DNA of 64,000 bases, from positions 20,186,001 to 20,250,000 of the forward strand of contig OX335650.1 in the NCBI GenBank assembly GCA_946894095.1. Direction: 5' to 3'. Below the pieces are notes generated by a model. That model was not told where the DNA came from. It made no database searches and worked only from the letters and a program-made list of their open reading frames with translations. Below are positions 21,801 through 33,500 of this stretch, in pieces; position 1 is the stretch's first letter; each line of letters starts with the position of its first letter. The position numbers and the translations under genes were made by a program. The stretch is from Incurvaria masculella (taxonomy: Eukaryota; Arthropoda; Insecta; Lepidoptera; Incurvariidae).

Positions 21801-21908
21801 AAGTTGACTGTGAATTTGTGCACATCCTCTCTGTTCCGCATTGAGCAAAGAAACGAGGTAAAGCAGCATTACACTGAAATAAAAATTATGTGCAACTGTT
21901 TACTGCGA

Positions 21909-22132
21909 GCCTATTTCTGGAATTCCGTAATCAGTAATCTGGAATCCTGAGACTAGAATATCGCTTTTATAGCGGTATTCAAGGCGATTTTCTTACCGAA
22001 AAGATTCCGGAGCATATTATTTCAATTTAATCAAGCTTCTTCGTCGTATAAATTGCTTTAAAAACCGCTATAAAAGCTGTTTTGTAGACTCAGGATTCCT
22101 GATTCCTGATTACGCAATTCCAGAAATAGGCC
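21909..22132. mobile_element. Fold-back MITE family A (copy 2)
   Basis: Outer arms: GCCTATTTCTGGAATTCCG at the left; CGCAATTCCAGAAATAGGC at the right. Inner arms: ATCTGGAATCCTGAGACTAG and GACTCAGGATTCCTGATTCC. It also carries GAAAAGATTCCGGAGCATA, like copies 1 and 3. Confidence 0.93.
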
Positions 22133-22732
22133 TGCATGTCGCAGGACGCTATTCCGCGCATATTTCCAGGCGTTCTTCACCTATCATCTGTGGTTCTTAT
22201 GTGGATTGTATGATTCCTTACTGGTTAGTACAATCGCAATAAATGAAATATAATCAAGCCAACAATTAATATGGTCCGTTTTGTCCACCCAATTGTATGT
22301 AGCTGTGCAAAATAAACATGTTCTGTCATTAGTTTGTTACGTGATATCCGCATTTGTATCGACGTGATATAAAGAAAGACATTTTAATTTTCGTAAATTT
22401 ATGATGAGTCCATTTTTGTTGGTTTTTTATAGACAAGTTGGTAAGACTCGTTTTATTGTTTGCTTTTTTTTTACATTTTTCTGGAGTGAAAATAACATAG
22501 CCAAGAGCGTGTATGAAATTGTCTTTAAAAATAAAATCAAATACAGTGCCGCAGTCTAATGGAATGTGTTGAATTCGCATAGGTTTGTAACTGAATTATT
22601 TCAAGGTATCATATCGATTACTGATTATTTGTGCATTATTTACCTGAATAAACACAATCGAAGTGCGAATCGGAGTCGCATTCCAAGAAATCCTTATCGG
22701 GCGACGTGTATGTTATCTTGCTTTATTGTAAA
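22133..22732. other. No gene recognised
   Basis: AT-rich; short ORFs only. Its right end (CGACGTGTATGTTATCTTGC) matches 10.86 kb. Confidence 0.4.
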
Positions 22733-22985
22733 CTAGCTGCGGTATCCGCACCGCTTTGGTTTGGACTGTTTTGGACTAATTTCGGGCTGAATTATTTCCT
22801 GGATATTATATAAGTTCCCTATACAAACTTTCATCCCATATATCACCCCCTTTGAGTTAAATTTTCGCCACAAAAGGTATCCTATGTCCTTCTCCAAGGT
22901 CCAGACAATCTTTGTATCGAAATTCATCAAAATTGGTTAAGCGGTTTAGGCGTAAAAACACTACACGGGTAATTTTCGCATTTAT
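22733..22985 (-). mobile_element. Helitron/LINE-like repeat with CTAG terminus
   Basis: Starts AAACTAGCTGCGGTATCCGC and continues with GGGCTGAATTATTTCCTGG, CCCCCTTTGAGTTAAATTTT and CAAAATTGGTTAAGCGGTTT, a widespread lepidopteran repeat string. Confidence 0.55.
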
Positions 22986-23174
22986 AATCACGCAGGGTTT
23001 TTTACGATTGGCTGATCCCTCTAAATTATGACCAAACTGAAAACCTATTCATTATTATTACATAGTAGCATGCAAAAGAGCACGTGCATCCTTATACTTT
23101 TCCCCTTTCTTGTACTTCACACCACACACGTTCCTCTGCTAAATGCATACCCGCCACACTTTAAAAAAACATTT

Positions 23175-23430
23175 CAATTTCTCGGGAACAAGCTAGCATT
23201 CAGCTCAATAACATTGTAGTCAATCCGTCACGTTTGTTCCAAGGAAAAATAAGAAATAATGTCATTTCTGGAGCTTTTGAGGAAGATTCCATTGACACTG
23301 TTGACGAAATGTTGAAAAGTAAAGAAATCACTGTGGAGGTACGGCACAGCGAAGAACAGAACAAAACAGCAATGCGCTTACCAATGTATAGTGGGAGCAT
23401 ATTAATCGTTAAACTCCTTGTAGAGAGATA
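23175..23430 (+). pseudogene. Ankyrin-like pseudogene fragment B, 5' part
   Basis: A mostly open frame contains SGAFEEDSIDTVDEMLKSKE and LIVKLLVERY, the second half of an ankyrin-type repeat. It is homologous to fragment A (GAGCTTTTGAGGAAGATTCC against GAGCTATCGAGAAAGATGAC). A 250-bp MITE then splits the codon for the Tyr. It lies about 4 kb upstream of the intact SecA-like gene, mirroring copy A. Confidence 0.6.
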
Positions 23431-23680
23431 CAGGGTGTTAACGGAGTTATGGTCCAAACGTTAACCACGTGTTCCTTGGCATATTTGGGGCAAAAAAGGT
23501 AGATAATTTTTTTTGTACGATTGAAAAAAAATTGTCATCCCTATAGATACCTACACACAAAATGTATGGGGAGGACGATTTTTTTTTCAGTCGTACAAAA
23601 AAAAATATCTACCTTTTTTGCTCCAAATATGCCAAGGAACACGTGGTTAACGTTTGGACCATAACTCTGTTAACACCCTG
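23431..23680. mobile_element. Near-perfect fold-back MITE inserted in ankyrin fragment B
   Basis: Arms of about 100 bp: CAGGGTGTTAACGGAGTTAT...CACGTGTTCCTTGGCATATT at the left and AATATGCCAAGGAACACGTG...CTGTTAACACCCTG at the right. It is flanked by TA on each side, as for a TA target-site duplication. The arms are nearly identical, so insertion was recent or the arms were homogenised. Confidence 0.95.
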
Positions 23681-23990
23681 TATAACGCAGATGTAAACGC
23701 AACAGACTGGTTTCGGAAAACTAAACTACCATATAAAACCTGCACGTAACTTGTTGAAAGGATCTCCCATTATGCCGAATCCGCAAAGGGGACCCTCAAT
23801 TCAGAAAAAGTAAACTAATTGAAACAAGAGGAGTGGACGTGGATTCGCATAATATGGTAGTAGGGTATCGCACCACGATCCTTCGTTTGGCTGCACGGAA
23901 TAGAAACGAAAAGTGGCTCGTATTCTTGTGGACAAGTTCAAGGCTAACATGAATCACATGGACGAGATTAGCAACTGTAAGTTTATATTG
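23681..23990 (+). pseudogene. Ankyrin-like pseudogene fragment B, 3' part
   Basis: Resumes with AACGCAGATGTAAACGCAAC (Asn-Ala-Asp-Val-Asn-Ala), the classic ADVNA of an ankyrin loop. Frameshifted pieces ETRGVDVDSHN and the GTGGACAAGTTCAAGGCTAA segment follow. Homologous to fragment A to about 23985. Confidence 0.65.
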
Positions 23991-24399
23991 CCGTGCGAAT
24001 TGAAAATATTTCCATTGTAGGACTCCTGACTGAAAGAAATATCAAATAATGTGATGAAATGTTAAAATTTGTACACTCAAATACAGGCACGCATTAAATC
24101 TTCGATTGAGAAAACACCGTATTGTTATTCAAAAAACATGTTGTAAACATTAAAGAAATTGAAATATCAATTATTTTTTTTCAATGGTGGTTAACTCGCT
24201 GGGCCGCGGGATTCTTCAAAATGGTGGCGGTCCTGGATTTAGTAAAATGGTAATTTTATTTTGAAAATGAGGAAAAAATTGCCTGAATTCGTTGGTAATG
24301 TTTTGCCTAACTGTAGAATATGAACCTGTGAACTTTAGATTACATGCCCAATTGGTTCTTGTAGCAACAATGTGCTAGGCGATAGCGAATTAATCCACC

Positions 24400-25165
24400 T
24401 GACGTTTTATTAAAGCTGCAATGTGTTTCTAGACCCGTTTAACTATGGTGCGTTTTGTTTGGCTAATGTATATGTGCATAGGTTTCCTGTATACAGAGTA
24501 TGCCACAGATCCTTCTGTTTCCACCATTACATACTTTGACGTCTAGAAATGCTAAAGCTCTATCAGACTCTATTTCGTAGGAACTCATTTTGGAATGAAT
24601 AGAGTTGGGATGCTGTAGATATTGTCCTCCATCCTGTTTTTTCCTTTAGATATGCTGAAAACGTCGTGAGTCCTTATTGATATCATACGAACTCAACGCA
24701 GCCTTTTAAACGAACACTGCCTCCACATCTAAACTCACATTTGTTTCTTCCTGTTTCAGTTGGAGATATGGTGGTTGTTCTTGAAATATGATGATGTAAT
24801 TTCCCCGAAGCGCCTGCAGTACTTCAGTAATCTGCTTTGATAAATCGTAAGTAGGTGAGTTGATTTCACTTACGATAGGAAGCCGCGGCACATTGGGCTT
24901 ACGTAATTTGAGGAGTCCATAAAGCTTCGATGGTTGCACAGTCTTAGGCCTATATTACTGATATATTTTTTTCTCTGTGAATGGGAACTGTTGCTTCCTA
25001 AAAGGGTTACGTATGCGTCATGTTATCCTAGCCGTTGGGTTATATGACACATGTCTGTACATAAGTGTCCGCTAACAAACTCCGATGTTTTTTATCATAA
25101 TCATCACAATTCACAACCACGATGGCATTCCCTTTGGCGTTCAGTACCAAAATATTATGCGTAAA
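24400..25165 (-). pseudogene. Penelope-like element reverse transcriptase remnant
   Basis: Minus-strand frames read in order ILVLNAKGNAIVVVNCDDYD (about 25160-25090), then KLYGLLKLRKPNVPRLPIVS followed by EINSPTY (about 24920-24840), NVSLDVEAVF (about 24735-24710) and SDRALAFLDVKVCNGG (about 24560-24515). The series KGNATVVM, LYGLPKIHKP..PLRPIVS.INSPTY, SFDV.SLFT and LAFLDVLV is the known signature of Penelope-like retroelements. Stops interrupt it, the catalytic YADD-like box is not legible, and no GIY-YIG endonuclease was found. Confidence 0.8.
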
Positions 25166-26150
25166 TATTTTAAGCCTTGCCTTTCTTCCTTGTTGAACTT
25201 TAAGTGTTTCGACTTTCAGCTTGTCGTTTCAAATTATGGCATTGTTCAACGTAACATTCGATAAATTAATCACGGTGTTCATGTCAGATTGTGTCCTGGA
25301 CATACCGGTCATTTGCTATGCTAGGTAGCTCCGTGTTAATTTGTACACCGGACGCAATATTGTTCGGCTGTACCGTGGCTGTACCACTGACACTTTTTTG
25401 ACTGACTCTATATTGGGATGAATTTATTATTTAAATTTTTGGTTTTGTGTCAAATTCCTCAACTAAAAAGTACAAATGACGTTAAAGTCACTTTTAGATA
25501 GAAATACACTGAACTCTGTATGTAATGTTAATACTTCGCTTTGTATATTATCGGAACTATGGTTTTCTTCTCGCATTAGGAGGATAAGGGCTGGACGGAA
25601 AAATATTCTGTCAAAGAGACAGTGACAACGAAACTCCTTACCTTGACCACTTATGAAGTGTTATTGTGTTATTTGAATGTCCTCGATTTCTAATGAATTT
25701 TAAAAATACTCAATACATCGCGAAAGGAACATCGTTCCTATCAGGACTGCGTTTTATGACACCTCTTGTAGTTTTAAATCTGTGTGATTATTACGGATCA
25801 ACCGTCTCGGTAATCGAAGAATCACGTTGATTAGAATTCAATTGTAAAGCGCGATTTTAATTTGACTTTGAGCTAGTTCTAGGTTGACTATATGTTTGAG
25901 TCAATCTAGGACTGGCTTTAGCTTCTGATGTTAAATACGATTTTGGTAACGACATCAATATGTTTGAATGTTCAATCTTTGCAGTCAATGCCCGTGACGC
26001 AGGTTAAGCGTAAAATTAATGCATGTAGGTATAATCTTAAACACTTTGTAAGTAGGAGGCATTGATTACGAGAGGAAGGACTGTAAGAGAATTCCAAATG
26101 ATTCCAAGTTCCCATGTGGAAAGTTGGGTTGATATCATGACAGTAGGTGC
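25166..26150. other. No gene; possible Penelope 5' remnant and duplicated scrap
   Basis: May hold more decayed Penelope-like sequence. 25965-26035 matches 19400-19480. No coding region recognised. Confidence 0.35.
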
Positions 26151-26154
26151 TATC

Positions 26155-26510
26155 ATATAGCTAGGGGCTAGAGAACTGCGTTGAAATCCTTGCCTAGGTC
26201 ATGCATTACTTTCTTTCTCTTTCCGAGTTGGTTAAGTGTATTTCGTTACTAATGCGAGATGTTCCATGGTTCGGAACCCAACTAAAAGTTTAGGTCCCCT
26301 TCCTATACAGGTGGTAGGGTTAAGCCAGCCCGGGTTGGTACCACCGCATTGGATGAAACTATGGTTGAAGTGGAAATGAACAATATTATGCGTGTTTTCC
26401 ATCCAGTTTTATGTAGCCATGCTCATAAAGGAAAGGTTTTGGCATGTCAGCTAATTCCTTCGGGAATGCGCTGGCTGGAGCCATCCATGTCTGGTTCCAT
26501 AAAAAAGGTG
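26155..26510 (+). mobile_element. tRNA-headed SINE
   Basis: Head GCTAGGGGCTAGAGAACTGC and GCGTTGAAATCCTTGCC (worn B box), then CTTTCTTTCTCTTTCCGAGT, GTTCCATGGTTCGGAACCC, CCCGGGTTGGTACCACCGC and the usual tail. Confidence 0.83.
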
Positions 26511-26929
26511 TGATATTGCAAAGCAGTGGATATTAGCCATCCATTTCCAGTTAACACGTTCCCACGTTATTACGTAATATTAGATAATTTTTACACTAAA
26601 TTAATGAATGATTTTGCATGGAAAATTTAACTATTGATTGAGAGTATAAAGACTCAGTCATCTCAGGTATAGCACGCAACCAAAATGTGGCTGATGAGTA
26701 TTTATAATTAGAAGAAAGGTTATTATTATTAGGTAATTTGAAAATGCAAGATTTGGAATTGAATAACATGTACTAGACATGTAAAGGTGACAGAAGGTTT
26801 TATGTAGTTAAAAAAATAGTGTTTACTTTGCATAATTCACACCGTCCAAAATCTCCGAAACGTCGAAAAATAAAATGTAGACCCTTTACGTTGTATACTT
26901 TTTTGGACACACATTAATTCTGCAAATAT
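26511..26929. other. No gene recognised
   Basis: AT-rich DNA between two oppositely oriented SINEs. Confidence 0.4.
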
Positions 26930-27245
26930 TTTATTTTCTATGCAACCTGACATGGATGGCTAACATCACACAACTACCGTTATGATATTAGCCCAATACA
27001 TCACATTCCCGAAGGAGTTAGTTACCTTCCCTCTATGCGCACGACTACATTGAAGTGGATGAAAAACACGGACACTTTTTCAATGCCGCTTCGACCATCT
27101 TTTCATCCAATGTGATGGTACCGACCCGGGTTGGTACCATCACAACCTACAGTTTTATATGGATTCCGAACCATGGAGCAGCTCGCATTCGTGATGAAAT
27201 GCACTTATCGAACTCGGAAAGAGAAAGAAAGTGGTGCATGTCAGG
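26930..27245 (-). mobile_element. SINE with internal palindrome
   Basis: Same body in reverse. The body is shortened so that GATGGTACCGACCCGGG is followed at once by CCGGGTTGGTACCATCAC, a near-perfect palindrome at about 27112-27142, in place of the GGGCGGGTTTAA stretch. The head stops at CAGGGCGAGG. Confidence 0.8.
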
Positions 27246-27289
27246 GCGAGGAATTGAAATATAATATCAATTAACCAATACACATACGG

Positions 27290-27539
27290 ACTTCATTCTT
27301 CCTGTATGATTTTCAGGATCAACACCTTCCTGTTATACTGTACGTACATGGATATACCTGCGCATATCATCCAGTCGCAGCTGTCAGCACGCTTTCATGG
27401 GATACGAAGAATTCTCGCTTGCCTGACACGATCAATGCGGCTCTGTCACCAACCATATTTCTATTCGTCTTACAATCGTGGTACTTCACGCTGTCTGTCG
27501 TCTTTACTATTTTGTAGTGAAAAATAATTTATTTCGAAC
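27290..27539 (+). promoter_or_regulatory. 5' flank / UTR of the SecA-like gene, with possible splice acceptor
   Basis: Conserved with 17926-18168. CCTGTATGATTTTCAG|GATC looks like a 3' splice site, so a 5' UTR exon may lie upstream. TAA at 27525-27527 is an in-frame stop just before the start, so 27540 is the first Met after it. No TATA box is obvious at a fixed distance. Confidence 0.45.
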
Positions 27540-30500
27540 ATGTCAAAACCGATCATTTTAAATGTAGCCAAAATGTTCCTTCGCTTCTTCATAACTTACA
27601 CAACAAAATTTTATTTACATAGCATAAAAGCACTAAATTATATTAAACTTTTCGACTTGGTTAGTTCTTCAACATCATTCATATTTATAGTCATATTGTA
27701 CCTTTTCGGTTTTAATAGATATATTGTTCTTCAATGTTTCTTAATATTTCTTCCGTTTTCTATATCACTGTTAGATTATACATTAAATTGGCTATCCCAG
27801 ACAAAAGTAAAAACCTCAGAAAAAAAACATACCATCCTAAAAAAAAGGTATATTTTAAACGTCTCGTTATATTTATGCATAAAATTAGCTTGGGCTTACC
27901 CTCATTATCTATTTGTACTATCTATTTTTCTTACTGGGTTCATCGCCGTTGACATATTTAACCATTCATATTTCTTACAAATTTGCATTTTAACAAAAAT
28001 AAAAATTCAAAATATACTTCAACGCACTTTTCTTAAGGAAAGTAATTTCTATAAACATCTTGTGGTTACTATATTTCTTCAATTAGTCATTTTCGGTCAG
28101 CAAATTAATAGCTATATTCTACTTGATTTAAATATCTCTTTATTATTGCTTAGTTTATACGATTGTATTGACAGTTCAATAATAATTCATGCATCACTAA
28201 AATACAACTTTGATATTAGTGAATGTGACATTAACAGACTAGTCAAAGATTGGAATTCAAGTGATACACCTGAACAACAAGCAAGTCTGTTGTTAACTAT
28301 GGACCGAAAATGCAAATTAAGTAAAACATTGCATCGAGAAATTATCGATCTTGGGTCCCAAAAAACTCAGCTAATGACCAACAGTTTTATATCAATGATT
28401 TTTAATGGAAATATATGGTATAAAGATGGTATTAGTGAAGCTAATATACAGACAGTTCTAAAACTGATGGACATTGCTGAATTAGTAAACTTGTCAATTT
28501 CGAATATTGACTATAATGAGTCAATGTTTCGAACATGTCTAAAATATTTCGAAAACCATAATTTAGATTTAAATAAACGACTCTACATATCAAACATTCT
28601 TAAAAATCAAATTGGTCTTAATCCATCCTACGCATTACGAGTAGAAGTCATAAACTCGCTTAAGAAAGTAGCACTTAAAGAACAGGGCGCACCGATACAA
28701 AATAAAGAGCTATTACTAAGTTTGACAGCATTTCAATGTTTGAAATTAATATTGACAGAACTGTCAGAAGAATTTTATCAGATGTATTACTTAAGCAATA
28801 TCCGTAATCATCTTACATCCTCAACCTCGTCCAAAATTCGAATTGAAGGTGACTCCTCTTCTAACGTACGAGCAATATCAAATTTAGAAAAATACCTTGC
28901 CGAAGATAGCAACAAAAACGTATTTTCTTTGTTAGAAACCATTTCTCTTATGTTAGCTCATAAATATTCTATGGACACTGCTATATTTATGATATTTCAT
29001 TCAAAAGAATGGCTTAAAGAATTGCTTATTTTATTATTACTAGGAAAAGCCACAGAAGTAGATGAACTCGGTTGGAACGAATTGAAATTAAAGTCATTTA
29101 TGGAACAAGTTGAGTTACTAAAGGATTTTATTAATTATCATTGCTCTAATCTTGATGAAGGTATATCAAAGATTGAAAACTTATTAAGAGCTTTAATTAA
29201 TAAACAGAATGAGTATAATTTCAACTTATCGCAAATAATAAATATATTGATTGTCGTACAAGCACGGTTTGTCCATGTTGACATAATACTCCATAGTAAA
29301 AACAACGATTTCATTCAAGAATTAGTAGATATGGAATTCGTATGGTTAGGTAAGGTGTGTGATGATCAAAATATTTTAGGAAACAAAAACAGCAGAGCAA
29401 AAGAGGATTCCGAACTTCATGAACTACACCAAATGTTAAAGGGTTATAACATTAGTACAATTAATATTTTATTAAAAAAAATAAAAAAAAATACAAATTT
29501 GTCCGATCTTATTTACTTTTTCAAGATGCTAAATGATTGTCTTCTAAGCGATTATTCCGTTCACGTATTCTTAGAAGGCTTAAATTCAGACAGTATATAT
29601 TCATGGAAACTTCAACTGTGTAACCTGATTGCCCGTGATGTAATTACATACGAGTTTCCTAACTATGCTAAAGATCTCTGTAAATCTACTTTTTCCGGTA
29701 CAACAAATAACGTTTTAGAAATACTAAAAAATAAGTTCAACAAGGCTTTTGAAAATATACCTAGAAAGCAAGATTGCTTAAAACATTATAATCAACACAT
29801 AAAAGCTGAGCTTAATGATATTTTAATAAAGAATACTGATAGTTCACGTAAATTGGTGGCCGCATTACTTGATCTAGAGGGCAAATTAGCAAAACTATTG
29901 TGTTTAGACTGTTGGTCTATAGGTAATCTTGCTCCTTTAATTCATTGCCTTGATTCTTTAGTAAAAATACAGGCATTTACGAATACACTAGAAATTATTA
30001 CTGAATACAATTTAAGGTACGAAGATACACTCAATGATATAATTAAGAAATCAACGGTCAACAACATGGAGTCTAATATTTTTCAATTCGCCCTAAAACA
30101 AAAGTTTTCAAGACCATACGAGAAAAGTTTCGAAGTCTTACTAAGAGAGCTGAACCACTTGAACCTGACAAAACATAATAAGTATATTCAGAAAAGAACA
30201 TTAGAAAAAGATTATTTTGATGTTTTGAATGCTTACAAGAACACATCCATTCTTACAAATGGCAACAAATGTTTGTTTGAATGGGATGTTTTAGAAATAA
30301 ATAATTGGGCTCAAACTTTTAAAAACAACACTAGCAGCACAAAAGAAGTTTCGAAGAGTGAAAAAATTGCTGTTTTAAAGAGGGCAATGGAACTATCATT
30401 ACAGTTAGAACTTCGAAGTATTCAAATAATGTCGGTATTGATTATGATTAATAATGAAACAAAGAAGGGCCGATTAGCCCAGATAAATACTGGTGAAGGT

Positions 30501-33500
30501 AAAACTGTCATTATCGCCATGATTGCCGCCTACCACGCTTTGCATAATCATAAAGTAGACATCGTCACCACTTCTCCTGTATTAGCGATACCTCAAAGCG
30601 AACAACAAAAACCATTTTTTTCTATGCTTAATTTATCGGTTGCCCACAACGTACAGAATTCGTCTGGGTATCTAGCAGATGTCTGCTATGGACCTGCAAT
30701 TGATTTTCAAGCTGATACACTCCGTGATGAATGTAGTAAGTCAGGTAGACGGCATGGAAGAAAATATGACGTAGTAATTGTTGACGAAGTCGACAGCATG
30801 TTTATTGATGGCAATAATCACATAGTCAAATTGTCCAGTGATATGCCTGGTATGAATAATTTAGAAACTTTACTAGCCGCAATTATGATCCAAATAGATT
30901 TAGTTGCAAATTATGTCCAAGAAGGCAAGGATGGGAAATACTATTATCTACAATCGGAATGCAGAATAAACGCTGATGGAACAGTAAACGTTGAAGAAGT
31001 GACTCCAATTCCAATTAACTGTTCGATTGAAGACTTTATCAAAGATTCCACAGAATCTCATATCCGAAAATTAGTTCGTGATATTAGTAACGTGGACAAA
31101 AATTATCCATTTGTTGACATTCCAAACCACTTACGAGAATTTGTATGTAACATTCAAATTCCAAAATGGATCGATAGCGCCATCAAAGCTAAGTACCGAT
31201 TTGAAGATACAAAACATTATGTGTTGAGAGAAGGGAAAATAATGCCAGTAGATGCCGTTAATACTGGAGTTGTGCATGAAAATCAAAATTGGAGTAATGG
31301 CTTACATCAATTTTTGCAAATAAAGCACGGTGATTACTCCAAATTATATCCTGAGACCTTAACAAATAATTACATATCAAATATTGGGTACTTTAAAAGG
31401 TACGGAAAGCACATATATGGTTTGACTGGAACTCTCGGTGACGTAAAAAGTACTGAGTTTCTTGAAAATATTTATGGAGTTGACACAGTTATTGTACCAC
31501 CTTTCAAGGAAAAGCAGCATATCGAGTTGACTCCTAATATATTTAATTCGCAGAAGGAATGGTATTCAAATATTGTCAAAAATTGCATCACAAAGTTGAA
31601 ATGCGGAAGGGCGGTTTTAGTGATAACTAAATATATAAAAGAAATAGACCAGCTATTTGAACTGTTTTGTGAAAATGATTACGAAACATCCAAAATTATT
31701 ATATTTAAAACAAATGAAGACGTCAACCTGGTCGAAAAGGTTATTAATCCTGGTGAGGTTATTTTAACCACTAATATAGCAGGAAGAGGAACGGATATAA
31801 GATTAAATTCCTGCATTCAAAAAAATGGTGGCCTTCATGTTTGTTTGACGTTCTTACCTATTAATACTAGAGTTGAAGAGCAAAATTTCGGACGCACTTC
31901 TCGAACAGGAAATCAAGGAACAAGTCAACTCATGATTTATCAAAAAAATATAACTGACATTGTTGTACTTAAAAATGATAGGGAAAAAACTCAACATAAT
32001 CTTATAGCGCAAGCTCAGAATGAATCTTACGTAGTTTTAAGTAAAGAAATAATATTTCAGGAATTTCTTAATTTATTAGAAACTATTAAGGGTAGGAATA
32101 AATTAAAAAAAGAGGTATTGGTAGCTATTGAAGAACGATTTGCATTATGGCTCAAACTAAATGAGGATTTTATCCATAAAGAGAAAAGAATTGATATCCT
32201 TCGTCAGTTTGAAGATTTCAAAAACACTATTTTTGAGGACGAACGCCAATCCAAACTAATAAAAAATCCTTACTTTCATGTTGTTATAGGCCGTGAATTG
32301 ATGGTACAACACCAATTTCATGACGCTATTATTGAATTCACGTCGGCAATAAAATTAGATGAACATTTTGCTGAGCATGCTTTCTATAATCGTGGTTACT
32401 GCTTACTTGCTAAATATGGCAAATATTTGACGACAAATAAGGTTCATATCGATGGTGCTATTAATGATTTGCAAAAGGCGAGAAAATTAATACAGAAACG
32501 AGAAACTGATTTACATTTGATTCAAAGAGCTTCGAGTGCTGAAGTTTTCTCAAACCAAATGCAACGTAAAATAAATTTATTAAATATTCAAAAGCAGGCT
32601 ATTGATCTTGCCATAGGACCAGATCAAGAGGTAATACAAGAACAAATCGACATTTTGATAAAAAGAAAGACAGAAATCCCCAAAGAAAATAATGAAAATA
32701 TTAAAGAAATCATGGTTTCAATTGAAACTTTAAAAGAAAATGGAAAAGAGAAGGGTACAATTGACATAGCACGTAAAAAAGGAAGAAACATTGAAATAAA
32801 GCCAATGAATATTAGCGATTGCTTACCCGACGACCAAATTCAAGCCTACCGTGATGAAATTGATGAACTAAATAGGAACGGATTTATAGGTGGATTCAAA
32901 GTTTCAGAAATAAAACCCATTGACTGGAAAGCAGTTTTTGGATTAATGGTCTTAGGTTTGGGTCAACTGATCGCAGGCGCTGCTCTGGCTATCTATACCT
33001 TAGGTTCAGGTGCTACAATAGCAATGAGTATTATATCGGAAGGTATAAGTGATATTATCACTGCTATAAAAGATGGTATTATTAACCGCGAATTAAATTG
33101 GGCTACTTGGGCTATTCAAAAAGCAGTTAGCTTAGTTGTTTCGGTAGTTTGTGCTGGTATGAATGCAGTGAAAGACGTCGCTCAAACCGCTTGCGCTGGT
33201 GTAAACGTGTTAGGTAGAAAAGTCATTGATGAAACTGTTAAAAGCGGCTGGATTTTAGTTGCCAAAAAAGTTGGAACAGAATTGGCAAAAGGAATCGCAA
33301 AAGAAATTGTGAGTGATTTAGCTAATTATGGCATTGACGCTACACTGATTCCCAAAATTCAAGAAAAAATTATAGAAGTTATCGAAGGTCCGATACAAGA
33401 TGCATTGAAAAAGAATACATATTTAAAGAAAATGCTTGAACTTGATTCTATAAATGATAACAATAAATACGAAAATTACATTAAATCTGAAGCTTTAAAC

